This document shows positions 24,927-38,130 of a DNA stretch of 64,000 bases, one piece after another. The stretch is taken from assembly GCA_030562195.1 (NCBI GenBank), contig CM060202.1, positions 30,366,317 through 30,430,316 of the forward strand, written 5' to 3'. The position numbers and the translations under genes are program-made. Each line of letters starts with the position of its first letter. The stretch's first letter is position 1. Origin of the DNA: Nipponacmea schrenckii. Its lineage: Eukaryota; Mollusca; Gastropoda; Lottiidae. The notes under the pieces are model-generated. The model ran no database searches and was not told where the DNA came from. It saw only the letters and a list, made by a program, of their open reading frames with translations.

Positions 24927-25037
24927 CTTTATTGTGTAAGTTCCTGAAGAGTTTAGTCGAACCACGTGAATTAGTTGGTGTTAGACGTAACATTGACTCC
25001 ACATCTGCTTTGGTGAGTTTGTGTTGCCCAATTCTTG
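24927..25037 (-). CDS. MICU2/MICU3-like uniporter regulator, coding exon 3
   Basis: Exon 3 of the MICU gene: 111 bp, acceptor TTTTTCAG (25045-25038), donor GTAAGT (24926-24921), phase 1 in and phase 1 out. Joined to exon 2 it completes a Pro codon and continues with KLTKADVESMLRLTP and RGSTKLFRNLHNK. This corresponds to the family segment in which a helix with an L-x-x-x-x-(V/L)-x-x-(M/L)-L pattern is followed by K-G-S-x-K-L-F-R-N-L-x-x-K in MICU3. Vertebrate MICU2 is less similar at this point. A longer plus-strand open frame (24932-25120) overlaps it and is only the antisense shadow. Intron 2 (25038-29983) is 4.9 kb and holds four minisatellites. Confidence 0.93.
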
Positions 25038-25869
25038 CTGAAAAATATAACATGATTTTATTAGAACTAGAAGTATGTTGTTACTCAGAGTTTTTCGTTG
25101 TGCCATCTTCAGACAACTGACTAAATTCAGCTAACTGTAAGGAACTTATTCTTATGTACATTTCAAGACAAATTTCAGAATTGTTTTACATAATGAAATT
25201 TGATAGTCTGGAATTGAAATTCTTAGCAAAGATAATCAATTATTTAACCCAAGCCCTAACAAATTCTAATTGTGGGTCTAATCAGGGCCCTAGAAATAAG
25301 AATGATAAAAATGAGAAGTCTTAGAGTATGGTATCATACCCAATATTGATACAAATACTAGAAAATCTCTCGACAATCCCTTTAAATACAGCAAGACTAG
25401 CATTCTGAAACGCCAGAATAAATTAGGTGAAAGGATTCCTTTAAATTACCAGTTGCTATCTTTTACAAAATTTCACAAAAATCCTCAAGTGTAATTTAGT
25501 ATAGCTTGTAAAATTTTAATCTGAAACTTGACGATAATTACTCAGAAAACATTTCTAATTGGTCTTTAATCATTCCTCAAGTTTATCTCTATCTCTCAGA
25601 TTAAACATTTCGGTTGGCTTCAATTTCTGTTTTTACTGGGATGGTTGGAATCCTGTTTACAGAATTTACTAGATGAATTGAAGATTTCAATGTTAAAGTT
25701 TTATGGGTGTCACTGTCAAGTCCTCAGTCTAAGTTAATTTTTAATCCCATTTCTTCTAGGATTGGTTTGGATTTGTATAAAAATAATTAGGTGGAGGTAA
25801 AAACATGAACATAATTTGAATATGTAGGCCTATTTCAACCATTTCTCAGAAAATAGTTTTTGTGATGAA

Positions 25870-26455
25870 TGATATCAAAGCATCACCTATGACAATGCTA
25901 CACTTCTATTCTCATCACCGATAACAATGCTACAATTCTACTCCCATCACCAATGCCGATGCTACCATTCTACACCTTCACCAATGGCGGTGCTACCATT
26001 CTACTCCCATCAACAATGACAATGCTATAATTCTACTATCATCATCAATGACGATGCTATAATTTTAATCCCATCACCAATATCGATGCTATAATTCTAC
26101 TCCCATCACCTATGACAATGCTACAATTCTACTCCCATCACCTGACAATGCTACAATTCTACTCCCATCACCTGACAATGCTATAATTCTACTCCCATCA
26201 CCTGACGATGCTATAATTCTACTCCCATCACCAATGAAAAAAAGCTATAATTCTACTCCCATCACCTGACGATGCTATAATTCCACCCCCATCACCTGAC
26301 AATGCTATAATTCTACTCCCATCACCTGACCTTGCTATAATTCTACTCCCATCACCAATGACAATGCTACAATTCTACTCCCATCACCTGACGATGCTAC
26401 AATTCTACTCCCATCACCTGACAATGCTATAATTCTACTCCCATCACCTGACAAT
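25870..26455. repeat. 30/33-bp minisatellite, about 18 copies
   Basis: The unit is ACAATGCTACAATTCTACTC plus CCATCACCTG, with an older ACCAATG version (33 bp) at the left and a homogeneous 30-bp version at the right. It ends in a short TATATA run. Confidence 0.94.
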
Positions 26456-27605
26456 TATATATATATATTCCACTTACATTCAAGATGACCTTTATGAAGC
26501 AAAGCAATGAAAGAAATAAAAGGAGAGAGAATTAGACAATTATCTAGCAGCAGGAAAGTTAAGAAAAAGGAGTCATTTCTTTAAAATAGTATTTCAAGTG
26601 TAGCCTATGAACATTAATGTTTTCTCATGTAGTATAATAAGATGTTTATAAAGAAGAGAGAGAGATCTATGTAACCTCTACCTGTGAATATATATATATA
26701 GATATAGACCATATTCTTATGGGAAATTTATTAACTTAGATGTGTATTTCATCTTCTCACCTGTATCAAAAAAATCATCATAGGGTGACAATATATTTTT
26801 TTTAAATTTAGTGATTTATTGTCATATTAAATGTAATAAATTTAAAAAAATAATCAGACCGTTTATTGACCTCTCTGTTGCCAATGTATATCAACACTTT
26901 TTCCATGGGTAAAAATTTAAAAATTAAAAAAAAATTGGGCTCTATTTGGTTACGGTGCTTAGTTTTAGCATTTAATTTATTGGCATTTAAAGTTATGGGT
27001 AATAACTGCAGGAAGTATAAGTATACTTATAGCCTCCACAGGTAGCTTAATCAAAGGTTGTTGAACCTGAGGTTGAATTTATGTTTTGAAAAGGGAGACA
27101 GGTACTAAAAAACCGTTAGATCTATAAGCTGATTATTTCCAACAGAAACTATAAAAGTAACAAGTGAAAATAAGAAAGAACAGCCAACCCCTCAACCCTG
27201 TTATTTCTATGACGTAAGAAAGACCTGATAGCTTCGTATGCCCCATTCATAACTCTAGCTAGACATAATAAGGTAGATAATAGAACTCGTTGACTTCAAG
27301 TCACAGGTGAAAATAATTTGACTAGCAGACGACACCTTGCAGACGACACCATACAGACGACAATAAGACAGGTCTAAACTTGTTTTATAATTATGCAATC
27401 TACCTGTTTTAACTGAACTGATCAGTTTTTATCTGTGAACTATAGACATATTATCAGCAGACTTAGCTAAATATTTATAAGAATGATTAAATTTTAAAAG
27501 CTTTCTATTTTTTCAATGTCTTAAGTTCAATTTAGACATGTGTACCAATATTAGAAACAATCAAAGCTACAATATCTAAGGGGTTGGGAGCCATAAAGCA
27601 GTAAA

Positions 27606-28072
27606 ACACATACAGCTAGTGTTTCATTACACAGACAGCTAGTGTTTCATTACAAATACAGCTAGTGTTTCATTACACAGACAGCTAGTGTTTCATTACA
27701 CAAGACAGCTAGTGTTTCCTTACACATACAGCTATTGTTTCATTACACACAAGCTAGTGTTTCATTACACATACAGCTAGTGTTTCATTACACAGACAGC
27801 TAGTGTTTCATTACAAATACAGCTAGTGTTTCATTACACAGACAGCTAGTGTTTCATTACACAGACAGCTAGTGTTTCATTACAAATACAGCTAGTGTTT
27901 CATTACACAGACAGCTAGTGTTTCATTACAAATACAGCTAGTGTTTCATTACAAATACAGCTAGTGTTTCATTACACAGTCAGCTAGTGTTTCATTACAC
28001 ACAGTGTTTCATTACACATACAGCTAGTGTTTCATTAGACATACAGCTAGTGTTTCATTAGACATACAGGTA
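27606..28072. repeat. 23-bp minisatellite, about 20 copies
   Basis: The unit is ACAGCTAGTGTTTCATTACA plus CAG/AAT variants. Some units are shortened (near 27745 and 28000). Confidence 0.95.
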
Positions 28073-28184
28073 ACTATATCCATAATAATTGTTGTCTGTT
28101 AATGTTTGATGCTTGTTAAATTCATTACTAAAATCTTTTAAATATATATATATTTTAAATTATATATTACTCAATAGAACTTTT

Positions 28185-28336
28185 TAAGTTTGATCAAATG
28201 TTCTCATTATTCCCTGATGTCCAAGCCTACTGTAAGATTGATGTAATGTTCTCATTAAGCCCTGATATCCAAGCCTACTAAAGTTTGATCAATTGTTCCC
28301 ATTAAGCCCTGATATCCAAGCCTACTGTAAGATTGT
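28185..28336. repeat. 47/48-bp tandem repeat, 3 copies
   Basis: Units start at about 28201, 28249 and 28296 with TTCTCATTAAGCCCTGATAT and CCAAGCCTACTGTAAGATTG. Confidence 0.9.
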
Positions 28337-28591
28337 GAATGAAGTAACATAAAAGTCAGTAAATATAAGATAAATACAACCTTAGCTTTCACTATATATA
28401 TACTTATATCAAAGGTGAAGAAAAATTCATTTGAATAGACTTTAACATCAAGGTTACCCAGTCCTCTAATATTCACCGTTTTAGCATTTGATAAAGCTTC
28501 TATTGTCAAGTTACAATTTTATTGTATTTTCAATTTTACCCATCTTGTTCATGACTTCATGAATAAAAGCTTTAATATAGCTAACCTTTGA

Positions 28592-28857
28592 TTGACCGAG
28601 AGTGTGCAATGAGGGTAATTTATCAGGACAGCGGCATAAGTCTAGTCTTTTCAACTGTCAATTATTAAGAGGTCTTTAACGTGTAGTCTGTAGCACCCAG
28701 AATTTCAGATTTTGTCCAATCTGAATGACTAGACGCTTTACCCATGTCAGCCCTTGAGACCTGCATCACTGACCAGGGAGAAACCCTGTTGAAGTATTAT
28801 CTCAACCTTTACCAGGATTGAACCCTGGATCTTTAGGTTAATGATTGAACATATAAA
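28592..28857 (-). mobile_element. SINE copy with a clear B box, minus orientation
   Basis: Read on the minus strand, a Pol III B box GGGTTCAATCC (28825-28815) heads the element. It is followed by the CAGTGATGCAGGTCTCAAGG and ACACGTTAAAGACCTCTTAA blocks and the GCACACTCT end of the body. The A box and the extreme 3' tail are not intact. Confidence 0.75.
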
Positions 28858-29280
28858 GTGAAAACATCCCTTTCAATACTTAGATCAACAAAAACTAGAC
28901 CTACTAGGATATATACTGATAATAGCTATAAATAGCCACTGATGAAATTTTTCAAGGAAAGTTTTATAATTGGTGAGCTAATCTTTAAGGGAAACTTTGA
29001 CTTCAGGTAAGTCATTTTTTAAGGAAACCTTTAACTCATGCTGTTGACAGGAGTTTCAGATATATAACTTATCATCAGTCCATTTTCTCAGAGCTTATTC
29101 AATTCATAAACATGATTTTATCTTAATTTAGACCATATGCAATACTATAGACCCCACATCTAGTGGTATATTTAGAACATTATGAAATATCTTAAACAAA
29201 CCTGTACAATACAACACGGAAAGATTCATTCTGACAGAATATTGACAAGGATGACAAGGTAAATCATTTCAACTAGAGGT

Positions 29281-29745
29281 TCACCATATTGTTCACATTA
29301 TAGGCCTTGTTCAGACCTTGTTCACATTATAGCCCTTGTTCAGACATTGTTCACATTATAGACCTTGTTCAGACATTGTTCACAATATAGCCCTTGTTCA
29401 GACATTGTTCACAATATAGCCCTTGTTCAGACCTTGTTCACAATATAGCTCTTGTTCAGATCGTGTTCACATTATAGCTCTTGTTCAGACCTTGTTCACA
29501 TTATAGCCCTTGTTCAGACATTGTTCACATTATAGACATTGTTCAGACCTTGTTCACAATATAGCCCTTGTTCAGACCTTGTTCACATAATAGCTCTTGT
29601 TCAGATCATGTTCACATTATAGCCCTTGTTCAGACCTTGTTCACATTATAGCCATTGTTCAGACCTTATTCACATAATGCCTTGTTCAGACCTTGTTCAC
29701 ATTATAGCCATTGTTCAGACCTTGTTCACAATATAGCCCTTGTTC
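29281..29745. repeat. 29-bp minisatellite, about 16 copies
   Basis: The unit is TTGTTCACATTATAGCCCTT plus GTTCAGACC/ATT variants. It ends about 240 bp from MICU exon 2, on the donor side. Confidence 0.95.
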
Positions 29746-29983
29746 ACAGAAAGGTTCATAACAAAAATAACACAAATAAATGAATAGCCAATGTGACATG
29801 TGAGTGATAAAAAGGGAGATAATTGTCTAAAAGCTGCAGTTACTAAGAAATGTTTGAAGAAAAAATTCATCTGAAAGTATCATTTATATTTCATTAATCG
29901 ATTTTGTATGTCAAATATACAACTCTAATACCACTCGGTCAAAATTTGACCTAAATTCAAACTTGTCTAGAAAATGTACTTAC

Positions 29984-30122
29984 GTCGTGGTGACGTTTCC
30001 GTCATAGATTCCAGAAAATCTTGAGGTGTCATGTAGAGAACTCCATTATGTTCTACACTGGCAAACTGACGAAACCTCTTCTCTCGATACGTCACTTTGA
30101 CAGCTGGTTTAGCTGTCGTCAC
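29984..30122 (-). CDS. MICU2/MICU3-like uniporter regulator, coding exon 2
   Basis: Exon 2 of the minus-strand MICU gene: 139 bp, acceptor TTACAG immediately upstream (30128-30123), donor GTAAGT at 29983-29978. It enters in phase 0 and leaves in phase 1. It encodes residues 66-111. The diagnostic stretch is REKRFRQFASVEHNGVLYMT followed by PQDFLESM. It matches the MICU family block in which an R-F-x-x-F-A-S motif is followed by a tested-for (L/F)-(Y/F)-M-T-P-x-D-F motif just ahead of the EF-hand core. Vertebrate MICU3 has RERRFRLFASIE and MTPYDF here, so the similarity is closer to MICU2/3 than to MICU1. Intron 1 (30123-42106, about 12 kb) separates it from exon 1 and contains the 33-copy 30-bp array starting about 210 bp upstream of this acceptor. 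Confidence 0.93.
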
Positions 30123-30182
30123 CTGTAATTTTAAAACAATAGAAAATTATATAAAAACATACTTTAATTATAAATACTTGAA

Positions 30183-30275
30183 ATACACATCATAGAAATA
30201 TACATCCTTGAAAATATACATCCTTGAAAATATACATCCTTAAAAATATACATCCTTGAAAATATACATCCTTGA
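30183..30275. repeat. 16-bp repeat, about 5 copies
   Basis: The unit is GAAAATATACATCCTT. It directly precedes the 30-bp array and shares the GAAAATA-ACA word with it. Confidence 0.9.
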
Positions 30276-30330
30276 AACACAAATTCTAGAAAATACATAT
30301 TTACATTCCAGAAATTACAGGTTCTAGAAA

Positions 30331-31349
30331 AATACAGATACTAGAAAATACACATTCTAAAATACAGATACTAGAAAATACACATTCTAAAATACAGATA
30401 CTAGAAAATACACATTCTAAAATACAGATACTAGAAAATACACATTCTAAAATACAGATACTAGAAAATACACATTCTAAAATACAGATACTAGAAAATA
30501 CACATTCTAAAATACAGATACTAGAAAATACACATTCTAAAATACAGATACTAGAAAATACACATTCTAAAATACAGATACTAGAAAATACACATTCTAA
30601 AATACAGATACTAGAAAATACACATTCTAAAATACAGATACTAGAAAATACACATTCTAAAATACAGATACTAGAAAATACACATTCTAAAATACAGATA
30701 CTAGAAAATACACATTCTAAAATACAGATACTAGAAAATACACATTCTAAAATACAGATACTAGAAAATACACATTCTAAAATACAGATACTAGAAAATA
30801 CACATTCTAAAATACAGATACTAGAAAATACACATTCTAAAATACAGATACTAGAAAATACACATTCTAAAATACAGATACTAGAAAATACACATTCTAA
30901 AATACAGATACTAGAAAATACACATTCTAAAATACAGATACTAGAAAATACACATTCTAAAATACAGATACTAGAAAATACACATTCTAAAATACAGATA
31001 CTAGAAAATACACATTCTAAAATACAGATACTAGAAAATACACATTCTAAAATACAGATACTAGAAAATACACATTCTAAAATACAGATACTAGAAAATA
31101 CACATTCTAAAATACAGATACTAGAAAATACACATTCTAAAATACAGATACTAGAAAATACACATTCTAAAATACAGATACTAGAAAATACACATTCTAA
31201 AATACAGATACTAGAAAATACACATTCTAAAATACAGATACTAGAAAATACACATTCTAAAATACAGATACTAGAAAATACACATTCTAAAATACAGATA
31301 CTAGAAAATACACATTCTAAAATACAGATACTAGAAAATACATTCTAGG
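30331..31349. repeat. 30-bp minisatellite, 33 identical copies plus a partial one
   Basis: The unit is AATACAGATACTAGAAAATA then CACATTCTAA. Thirty-three consecutive units (30331-31320) show no base difference. Only the last, partial unit (31321-31349) departs. It starts about 210 bp upstream of the exon 2 acceptor in MICU intron 1. The uniformity implies very recent expansion or an assembly effect. Confidence 0.98.
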
Positions 31350-32049
31350 AAAAACACATTAAAGAAATTACACATTCATACACAAATACACTTAAAAAAA
31401 GTTTTTTTTTTACTATTTGAATATATTTCATCATTGAAATTTGAGCCTTGGAATCCATTAGTGTCCAGTATTACCCCATTAATTGTAAATATGATGACTG
31501 GTCATTTCTTCAGTATACCATATATCAAAAAAACATATAGCCTACCTGTATGATATTATATTTGAAAGCTTTTGAGATTATGGCATACTGATATATATAG
31601 AAGACATATGCAAATAGAATGTTAAGTTCTAAGAAATTATGAAAGTTTTGTGCAGTTGATGTACTTCTGAAGACTTTTAACATAAATTCAAGGCCCAAAT
31701 CAACCCCAAGAAATAGTCAATATAAAATAAGTTAAGTTCTATATTTTTTTTAATCAATGACATTTACTTCAAGTCTTCCAGAAAATCCTTGATCTGTGTA
31801 AACACTAACATTTAGTTGTTGACAGCGATTTGGCAGTGCCTACGATTTGCCAACTCAATCTTCTGTAAGGCCTTTAATTTCTTTTATTTCTTTCTATAAT
31901 GGTTGGTGTAGCCTTCAGCCAGCCTGAATGAACCACTGTCAGTTCAGTATGTCATATTTATCAACCTTTAATAGTCTACCTTTTAGGCATTTCTTATGTC
32001 TTAGAGTCACTTGTATCAGATTTTCTTACTTTGTTCTTCAGTCAGCAGA
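31350..32049. other. Non-coding MICU intron 1 sequence
   Basis: AT-rich. No element identified apart from long A and T runs near 31396 and 31745. Confidence 0.45.
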
Positions 32050-32259
32050 AATTATTCAACCAAGTTATCCCCCTTGTCAGCGATGCAAGTTGGAGGAGTT
32101 GATAGGGAACAATAAACCAAGGTACTGAATGCTACAGGCTGCACACGTTAAAGATCCAAAAAAAAGTAGTACAATGCTACTGTTCTGGCCAAATTTCCTT
32201 CACTTCACCCTGCATAGCCTGTCTTTATTAGACCATTAGGTGCAGAAGAGTAGGACTTA
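32050..32259 (+). mobile_element. SINE copy, 5' truncated, plus orientation
   Basis: It runs from a CCCTTGTCAGCGATGCAAGT block through AACAATAAACCAAGGTAC, GCACACGTTAAAGATCC and CCATTAGGTGCAGAAGAGTA to TAGGACTTAAGG. The tRNA-like head is missing or diverged, and the small frame at 31928-32128 crosses into it. Confidence 0.78.
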
Positions 32260-33084
32260 AGGATGATTTCAGAGTTCCAGTCATCTGATTGGTAAATCAC
32301 TAAAATCATTCGATTTATATATAAATTTAGATTACTTTATTTTAAAATCTGGAGATTATTTAAGTTCAGCCTTGGAGAATAAGGCCCCTGATTATTTTGT
32401 AAAGCTGTAGTAGGCTTGATAAGTAAGGTCTTCAAACAGTTACTGTGTTGCTTGAAACCAGCAAAATCATGCATTGTCAGTTTGGTCAAGAAAATGGCAT
32501 TAGCCTATGTTTTTGAATGAAATTGTCCAGGAACCTTTTTGCTAATTATATATTATAATTTTTTTAATTAGCTTCAAATGATATTACAGACAGTGTTAAT
32601 CTTCAAAATAAAGACCCAAATTAAACTCCTGTCTACTGAACATTTTTTATAACCGGACGTTTCAATATTTTATTCAGACTAGACTGGCTGTTTAGTGATC
32701 TGATATACAGTGAGTTTAATACTAGATATGAATTAAGATGAATGGTAAATTAGCCTGGTAAGTTACTAGGACTTACAGCAAGACAAATCAATATAAATAT
32801 CAATAACAACAAGATGGATTAACATTTCAATCAGTAGTAGCTGGAAGGTTGGTTTAAAGATCAAAATAAAAAACTTTCCCTTTCTAATGTAGGTAATAAA
32901 AAATGAAGCCATCTCAGTTGACAAGTTTTTGGCAAGGTAATGTGTTCTAGTTCTAGAGTGGTTAAGGTTAGGTTTAAGGCTGCTTTTTTTTTTGCAAACC
33001 CCAGCCCTACTTCTTTGACACCGTTAGTCCTGATTGTATTAAACACTATGAAAATTCCATACGACCACACATTGATGTCATCAG

Positions 33085-33318
33085 GACTGAATTTTGTACC
33101 CTTTTTTTTATCCGAGTATTTCCCCTCACCCAGGAAATTTCAACAATTAGAAGCCAGGAGAATGTATTTCTGAGAATTCCAGGCGTCAAAAATCCCAATC
33201 AAAATGTTATTGTTTAGTTATTTGTAAATTTATCAGTCTATAACTGAAGACAGTTTAACAGATGACAATTGGTGGGGATAAATTCTCATTAGCCAGCCCC
33301 CATAGACCCCACCCTGAC
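33085..33318. repeat. Dispersed repeat, copy B (pair with about 10738-11006)
   Basis: It shares CCCAATCAAAATGTTAT, GACAATTGGTGGGGATAA, TCTCATTAGCCAG and ATAGACCCCACCCTGAC blocks with copy A, in the same order and orientation. Confidence 0.6.
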
Positions 33319-33878
33319 AATGGGGCAACAGATACACTGTGTATCTACCAGAACACTTGGTCACGTTTCTCGCTACCATTCATGCAATTTAAAACCGCAT
33401 GAAACATACAAATCCAATGCGCACTCCTGAACCAGGTGTAATTAAACATCTTATGGATGGCTGCCATAATCTAGCAGACGCAAAACACAAAGTTGTTCTT
33501 TAATAGAGTTATCTTTCTTGATTAGATACTTCCTCCATGGTCCAAGTCTTTTGAAGAAGGTTGACATTAAACTCAAAGTTTCAAACTCTATTTTGTCTGA
33601 TCAAGAACTGTGTGTTACATGCTTGGTTCACTGGAAAGATTGAGGATAGTCTCAACATCACCATATTTTCACACGTTGACTTAGATTATAACCTTGGATC
33701 ACCATTCATTTCGGTAACCATGCAAACAACTTCCTTTCTATCTATTTACTAGATTGCAAATATATATTCTCAAAGACAAAGCTAAGATAAGAGATATTGC
33801 TGCAACATAACATATCTATAAAACTTTGTATCAATTGGGGATATGCTGTGGATTCTAATCTCGACCAATGTGTGAAAG

Positions 33879-34300
33879 TTCGATGACCTTGAATAAGTCA
33901 TCTTCATTCATAATTCCAGTCCACCCAGCTTTAAATTGGTATAGAAGGTTTGGAAAAACTGATAGAAAGGATCCTTAACTGTGAACCTAAGTTGTTTTCC
34001 TTGTAAAATCAATACCAAGAGGTTTGGTCAAGGACCAGCTGGTAGAAAGGATCCTTCTGAACATAAGTTGTTATCCTTGTAAAATCATTACCAAGAGGTT
34101 TGACCAAGGACCAGCTGGTATAAAGATTCTTTAACTGTGAACCTAACTTGTTATCCTTGTAAAATATTCATGACCTTGAATAAGTCATCTTCACTCATAA
34201 TTCCAGTCCACCCAGCTGTAAATGGGTACGGATAATCTGGGAAAGATCAATACCAAGAGGTTTGGCCAAGGACTAGCTGGTGGAAAGGTACAACTACATG
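33879..34300. repeat. Nested duplications, about 80-bp units plus flank
   Basis: GATGACCTTGAATAAGTCAT and the following CCAGTCCACCCAGCT block occur at 33880 and 34168. Between and after them GATCCTTAACTGTGAACCTA and ACCAAGAGGTTTGGTCAAGG blocks repeat three times. Confidence 0.85.
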
Positions 34301-35145
34301 TAAATAGTTTGGTTAAATGGAGTAGAAAATTTGATATTCTCCAATATGTCTGAATGCAAGAATATCTGCACTCCTAACAAAATAACTAAAACCCTTTTTA
34401 TAAATCAACCTATTGTATTGTATTGTTTAAAGTGGTTTTGTGTGGTCGAACCAGGCCCCCTACACGTTGCTATATATACTATTTGCACCTATTGCTATAA
34501 GATGAGTCAAATAGGGGCCAATTACCAAACAATAGGCAGACAAACAATGCCTATTCACACAACTGTTAAAGAGTAGGTGATTAATATGAGGAAAATGTTA
34601 ACTCCTGAGGCGTGAACGGATTGGAATTTAACGTCCCTCAATAGTCAATAGACAATGGATAGGAATTTATGACTGTGTGGTCTAAAATAAAGGGCTGGGT
34701 CTGCCCCTCCCCCACATTACCCACTAGTAATTTTAAGAGAGAATAATGATCCCTCATTAAAACCAACAATTACTAGTGTGAGGTCTAGGATTGGGCCCCG
34801 TACCTCACCCCCCAATAAATGATCTCATTCAATGAGCATGTGAAGTATTTTAATCAAAGTTATTCATCAATAAACCACAATACAAGTTATAGAAATCATT
34901 CAGAATTTTTTTAATTACGGTACTTTTGTTAATAGCCACACCAACGGGAATAACCCAGTGTAAATATTTTACATGTGAAGTATTCTAGGATTATTGAAAG
35001 GCTCAAAGTGAAACTCTGAATAACAACATGTTTCAGATTCTATAAGGTCAATCATATTAAATATTCATATAAAACACAGTATTTTGATGGTTTTATGAAA
35101 TTATTATTTCCTTGCCATCAATGAAGACAAAACAATTAAGAGCAA

Positions 35146-35320
35146 AATGAAATGGAGTTTTACTTCCTACTAACTACACCTGCTTGGGCTAAGGAAGATG
35201 GCTAAGCAGTGTGTAATGAGGGGAAATCTTTTGTCATTTCGTTATTTCCATACTGTCATAAGGTCTGAATCACCTGTAGGACAAGGAGCCTGGGTTATTG
35301 TCCCTTGTGTATGCCCCTAC
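35146..35320 (-). mobile_element. SINE copy, diverged, minus orientation
   Basis: It contains AAATGAAATGGAGTTTTACT, AGCAGTGTGTAATGAGGGGA and GTTATTGTCCCTTGTG blocks in the complemented SINE order. Confidence 0.65.
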
Positions 35321-36669
35321 AACCTACTACTTGAAAAAGCGCTACCCCTAGATGTTGATTTATCATCTCCAAAATGATGTTCAACTCAAAACATACAATC
35401 AGAAATTGAATCCACACCAATCATACAATTATATTTCAAATTGCGCAGTGACGACTCCCATATTATAATCATTTGGCACTTAACATATGATTTTAAAATT
35501 CGGCCGTGAGCAGCGCATTATGTCTAGGCAGGACTCATCATGTTCTGCAGTGCATCAGACACCATATGGCCAAGGTGCAGCAGTATTATATCAATTGTCA
35601 GATCAAAAGAAGCCAAAAATAAACCACCATTATTAATTAGAAGAGGTAAAAACTTCATAAAAATACTGTGGTAGGTTTAGTTTGTTTTCATTCCTTATAA
35701 TTGCCATGGAAAACACAAAACCTTTCATCTTTACTACAGATAAAAAACAAAGACATTAACATCTCAGTGAGGCTTTAATAACTGTAGCAATGTGCTAGCA
35801 AAATGAAAAACACGAAATACTGCGTTCTGATTAGTCCATAATTAGTAACTACTAGCAATATTTTTTATTTTTCTTAATTCTACCAGATTTGTACCTGTTA
35901 ACCCGTGTGCCCAGTTTTCATACAAGTTGTCTTCTAAACAGGGTCCGAAAATACTCTATGTCTTCGACAAAGTTACGGACAATTCTGTCATATGTGACCT
36001 TCACCCTATGGTGGCGATTGATTGGTGAGTTTATTAAATGGCGGCCACAATCACTTGTGCTTAAAAAACGAAAACAAAGAAAGATTTCTCAGCATTTTTA
36101 TTGGCCTTGTAGTCTGTCAGCATAGGCCTACTCTTACTATAACTTGGTGGATGTCCATTCGTCAAAGAAAGGGTCACATACTTCTGCTGAAAAGGGATTT
36201 ATAATGCAAGGATTATGATCTTTGCTAGGTTTGTGATGATTGAATAATCTATTGCACAGGATGTTTGATCATTTGTTTTGCATCCTTTTCCAATCCACCC
36301 CCCTCCCTTCTATCTTTAAACCAATGTTAGTTAGATGCCTGGAGATCTCACCACAAGAAAGCGGTACTCTACACCTAATAGTCAGTACTAGTATCAATCT
36401 GAAAGACTGCCAGTAAGATCATTATCTGCTGACCTTTATACACTGGTAGCTATAGAATCTCTAATGTTACGTATTGATGTCATCACTGAAACATCTTTTC
36501 TCACCCCCCAATTTGATTGTTTGGGTGGTATAATTAAATACTAGGGTGGCCTTGGTCAGGTAGTTTTTATCAGGTAAACTTTCTTCATCAAAATTAACGA
36601 AAAAATGTATAAATGTTGTTCAATCAAGTCTTAAAATTACAACTGCTGCCCAAATTATCCCCACCCCTG

Positions 36670-36970
36670 GCTTCTTTATTAACTTGGTGGCCTCTGGATA
36701 GTTCTTTCACTCCTGAATAGAGGTGGATCTACTGATATTTTACTACACAGACCTTGGTTCAGTAGATTGCTGAATCGATGATCCATGGACGGCTTAACTT
36801 TGTATTTTCTTAAACCCAAATTATTCCCATCTCTAGCTCTGTCATGGCCTCGGAGGCCTCTGGGTAGGTCTTCCATTCATTGATCCAGTTAACTTCACTG
36901 ATATTTCATGACAGTAGATCCCCTGACTTGATGATCCATGGATGGCTTAACTTTGTATTTTCTTCAACCT
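36670..36970. repeat. Tandem duplication, period about 153 bp
   Basis: GATGATCCATGGACGGCTTA and the following ACTTTGTATTTTCTT occur at about 36776 and 36929. A second shared block is GGCCTCTGG near 36690 and 36853. The minus-strand frame at 36679-36876 lies inside and is not supported. Confidence 0.8.
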
Positions 36971-37486
36971 TTGTCCAGTTTTATTCAAGATGGGTAGCAT
37001 TAGCCACCTTTGCCTTGTAATACAGAACTCTAAAATCTATTAAACCTGTCCATCTTGTATCAATTCTAGCTGCTGAATTATTACGTGGTATAGTCCCAGA
37101 TGACCATTAACGTCCTACATATCGGCACTGTATGTCATAATACAGGTAGAATGACGTTTTATTTCTTTTAGTCTCAGAGTTGAAAGTCTGTCCATCTAAT
37201 TCCTAAAAGCTTTTAATGTATCATATAGATCTACCACCCACTAACATAGTAACATCAGTATTATCAGCTTTCTCAGCTGACTGGAGAATATTCTCATTGT
37301 TCACTCAATCCTGTGGAGTGAGATCTCTAGCTTTGTTTACCTTAAGCCTGTACAGGGATTTGATTTGGAGATAAAATGCTGGTCATGTCTGATTATCCAT
37401 CTAAAATGAATGATTGAAAATATGATTACTGTATCCAAAGTAAACTTTAAATCCATTACCAAGACTAGTAATACTTGATAAAGAAA

Positions 37487-37612
37487 TTAAATGAAATGAA
37501 TGGAGTTTTACATCCTACTTTTCTACACATGATTGGACAAGTGAATCCAGGCATCTCAATGTAGGGAAATATAGTCTCCTCATTTTCACTTTCTAATTGT
37601 CGAAGGATATAA
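37487..37612 (-). mobile_element. SINE 3' fragment, minus orientation
   Basis: It begins AATGAAATGAATGGAGTTTT and includes ACATCCTACTTTTCTACACA and a TTCTAATTGTCGAAGGAT block. Confidence 0.7.
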
Positions 37613-37954
37613 ACCCAACCCCACCCTTATTTTTTAACCAAGATTCATACCTCCTCATTCATGCATGAAACACTGATGACATTTTACAACTGGGTCTTTC
37701 AACTCAGTACCACTGTCAGGAATCAATGCCATTGATGTTACCGTGGTATCTAAATTGCTGTATTTGTTGTAAACATTGTTTTGTCTACCAATAATATAAC
37801 TATGGAGAACTTCTGAACAACTTGCTATAATGTAACATTTTTCGTGTCACTATTTAGGTTTATATTGTTTACAAAAAACACACATTATTTCTCAGCTTGA
37901 ATTTGGTAAAAAAACAACCAAAGTCTCATCTGAATGGAATAACTTACATAAATT

Positions 37955-38130
37955 CTCTACAGCACTGTTTCTATTAAAGGAGCAGTCTCACTTACATACA
38001 CTCTACAGCACTGTTTCTATTAAAGGTGCTAACTCACATACATACATTCTCTACAGCACTGTTTCTATTAAAGGAACAGACTCACTTACATACATTCTCG
38101 AAAGCACTATTTCTATTAAAGGTGCAGACT
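37955..38130. repeat. Tandem repeat of about 47-50 bp, 4 copies
   Basis: The unit contains CTCTACAGCACTGTTTCTAT, TAAAGGAGCAG and a CTCACTTACATACATT end. Confidence 0.88.

Noticed and set aside
27606..28072. Tandem arrays considered as CRISPR
   Set aside because: Units are contiguous without unique spacers, no cas genes are present, and the DNA is eukaryotic. The same applies to the other arrays.
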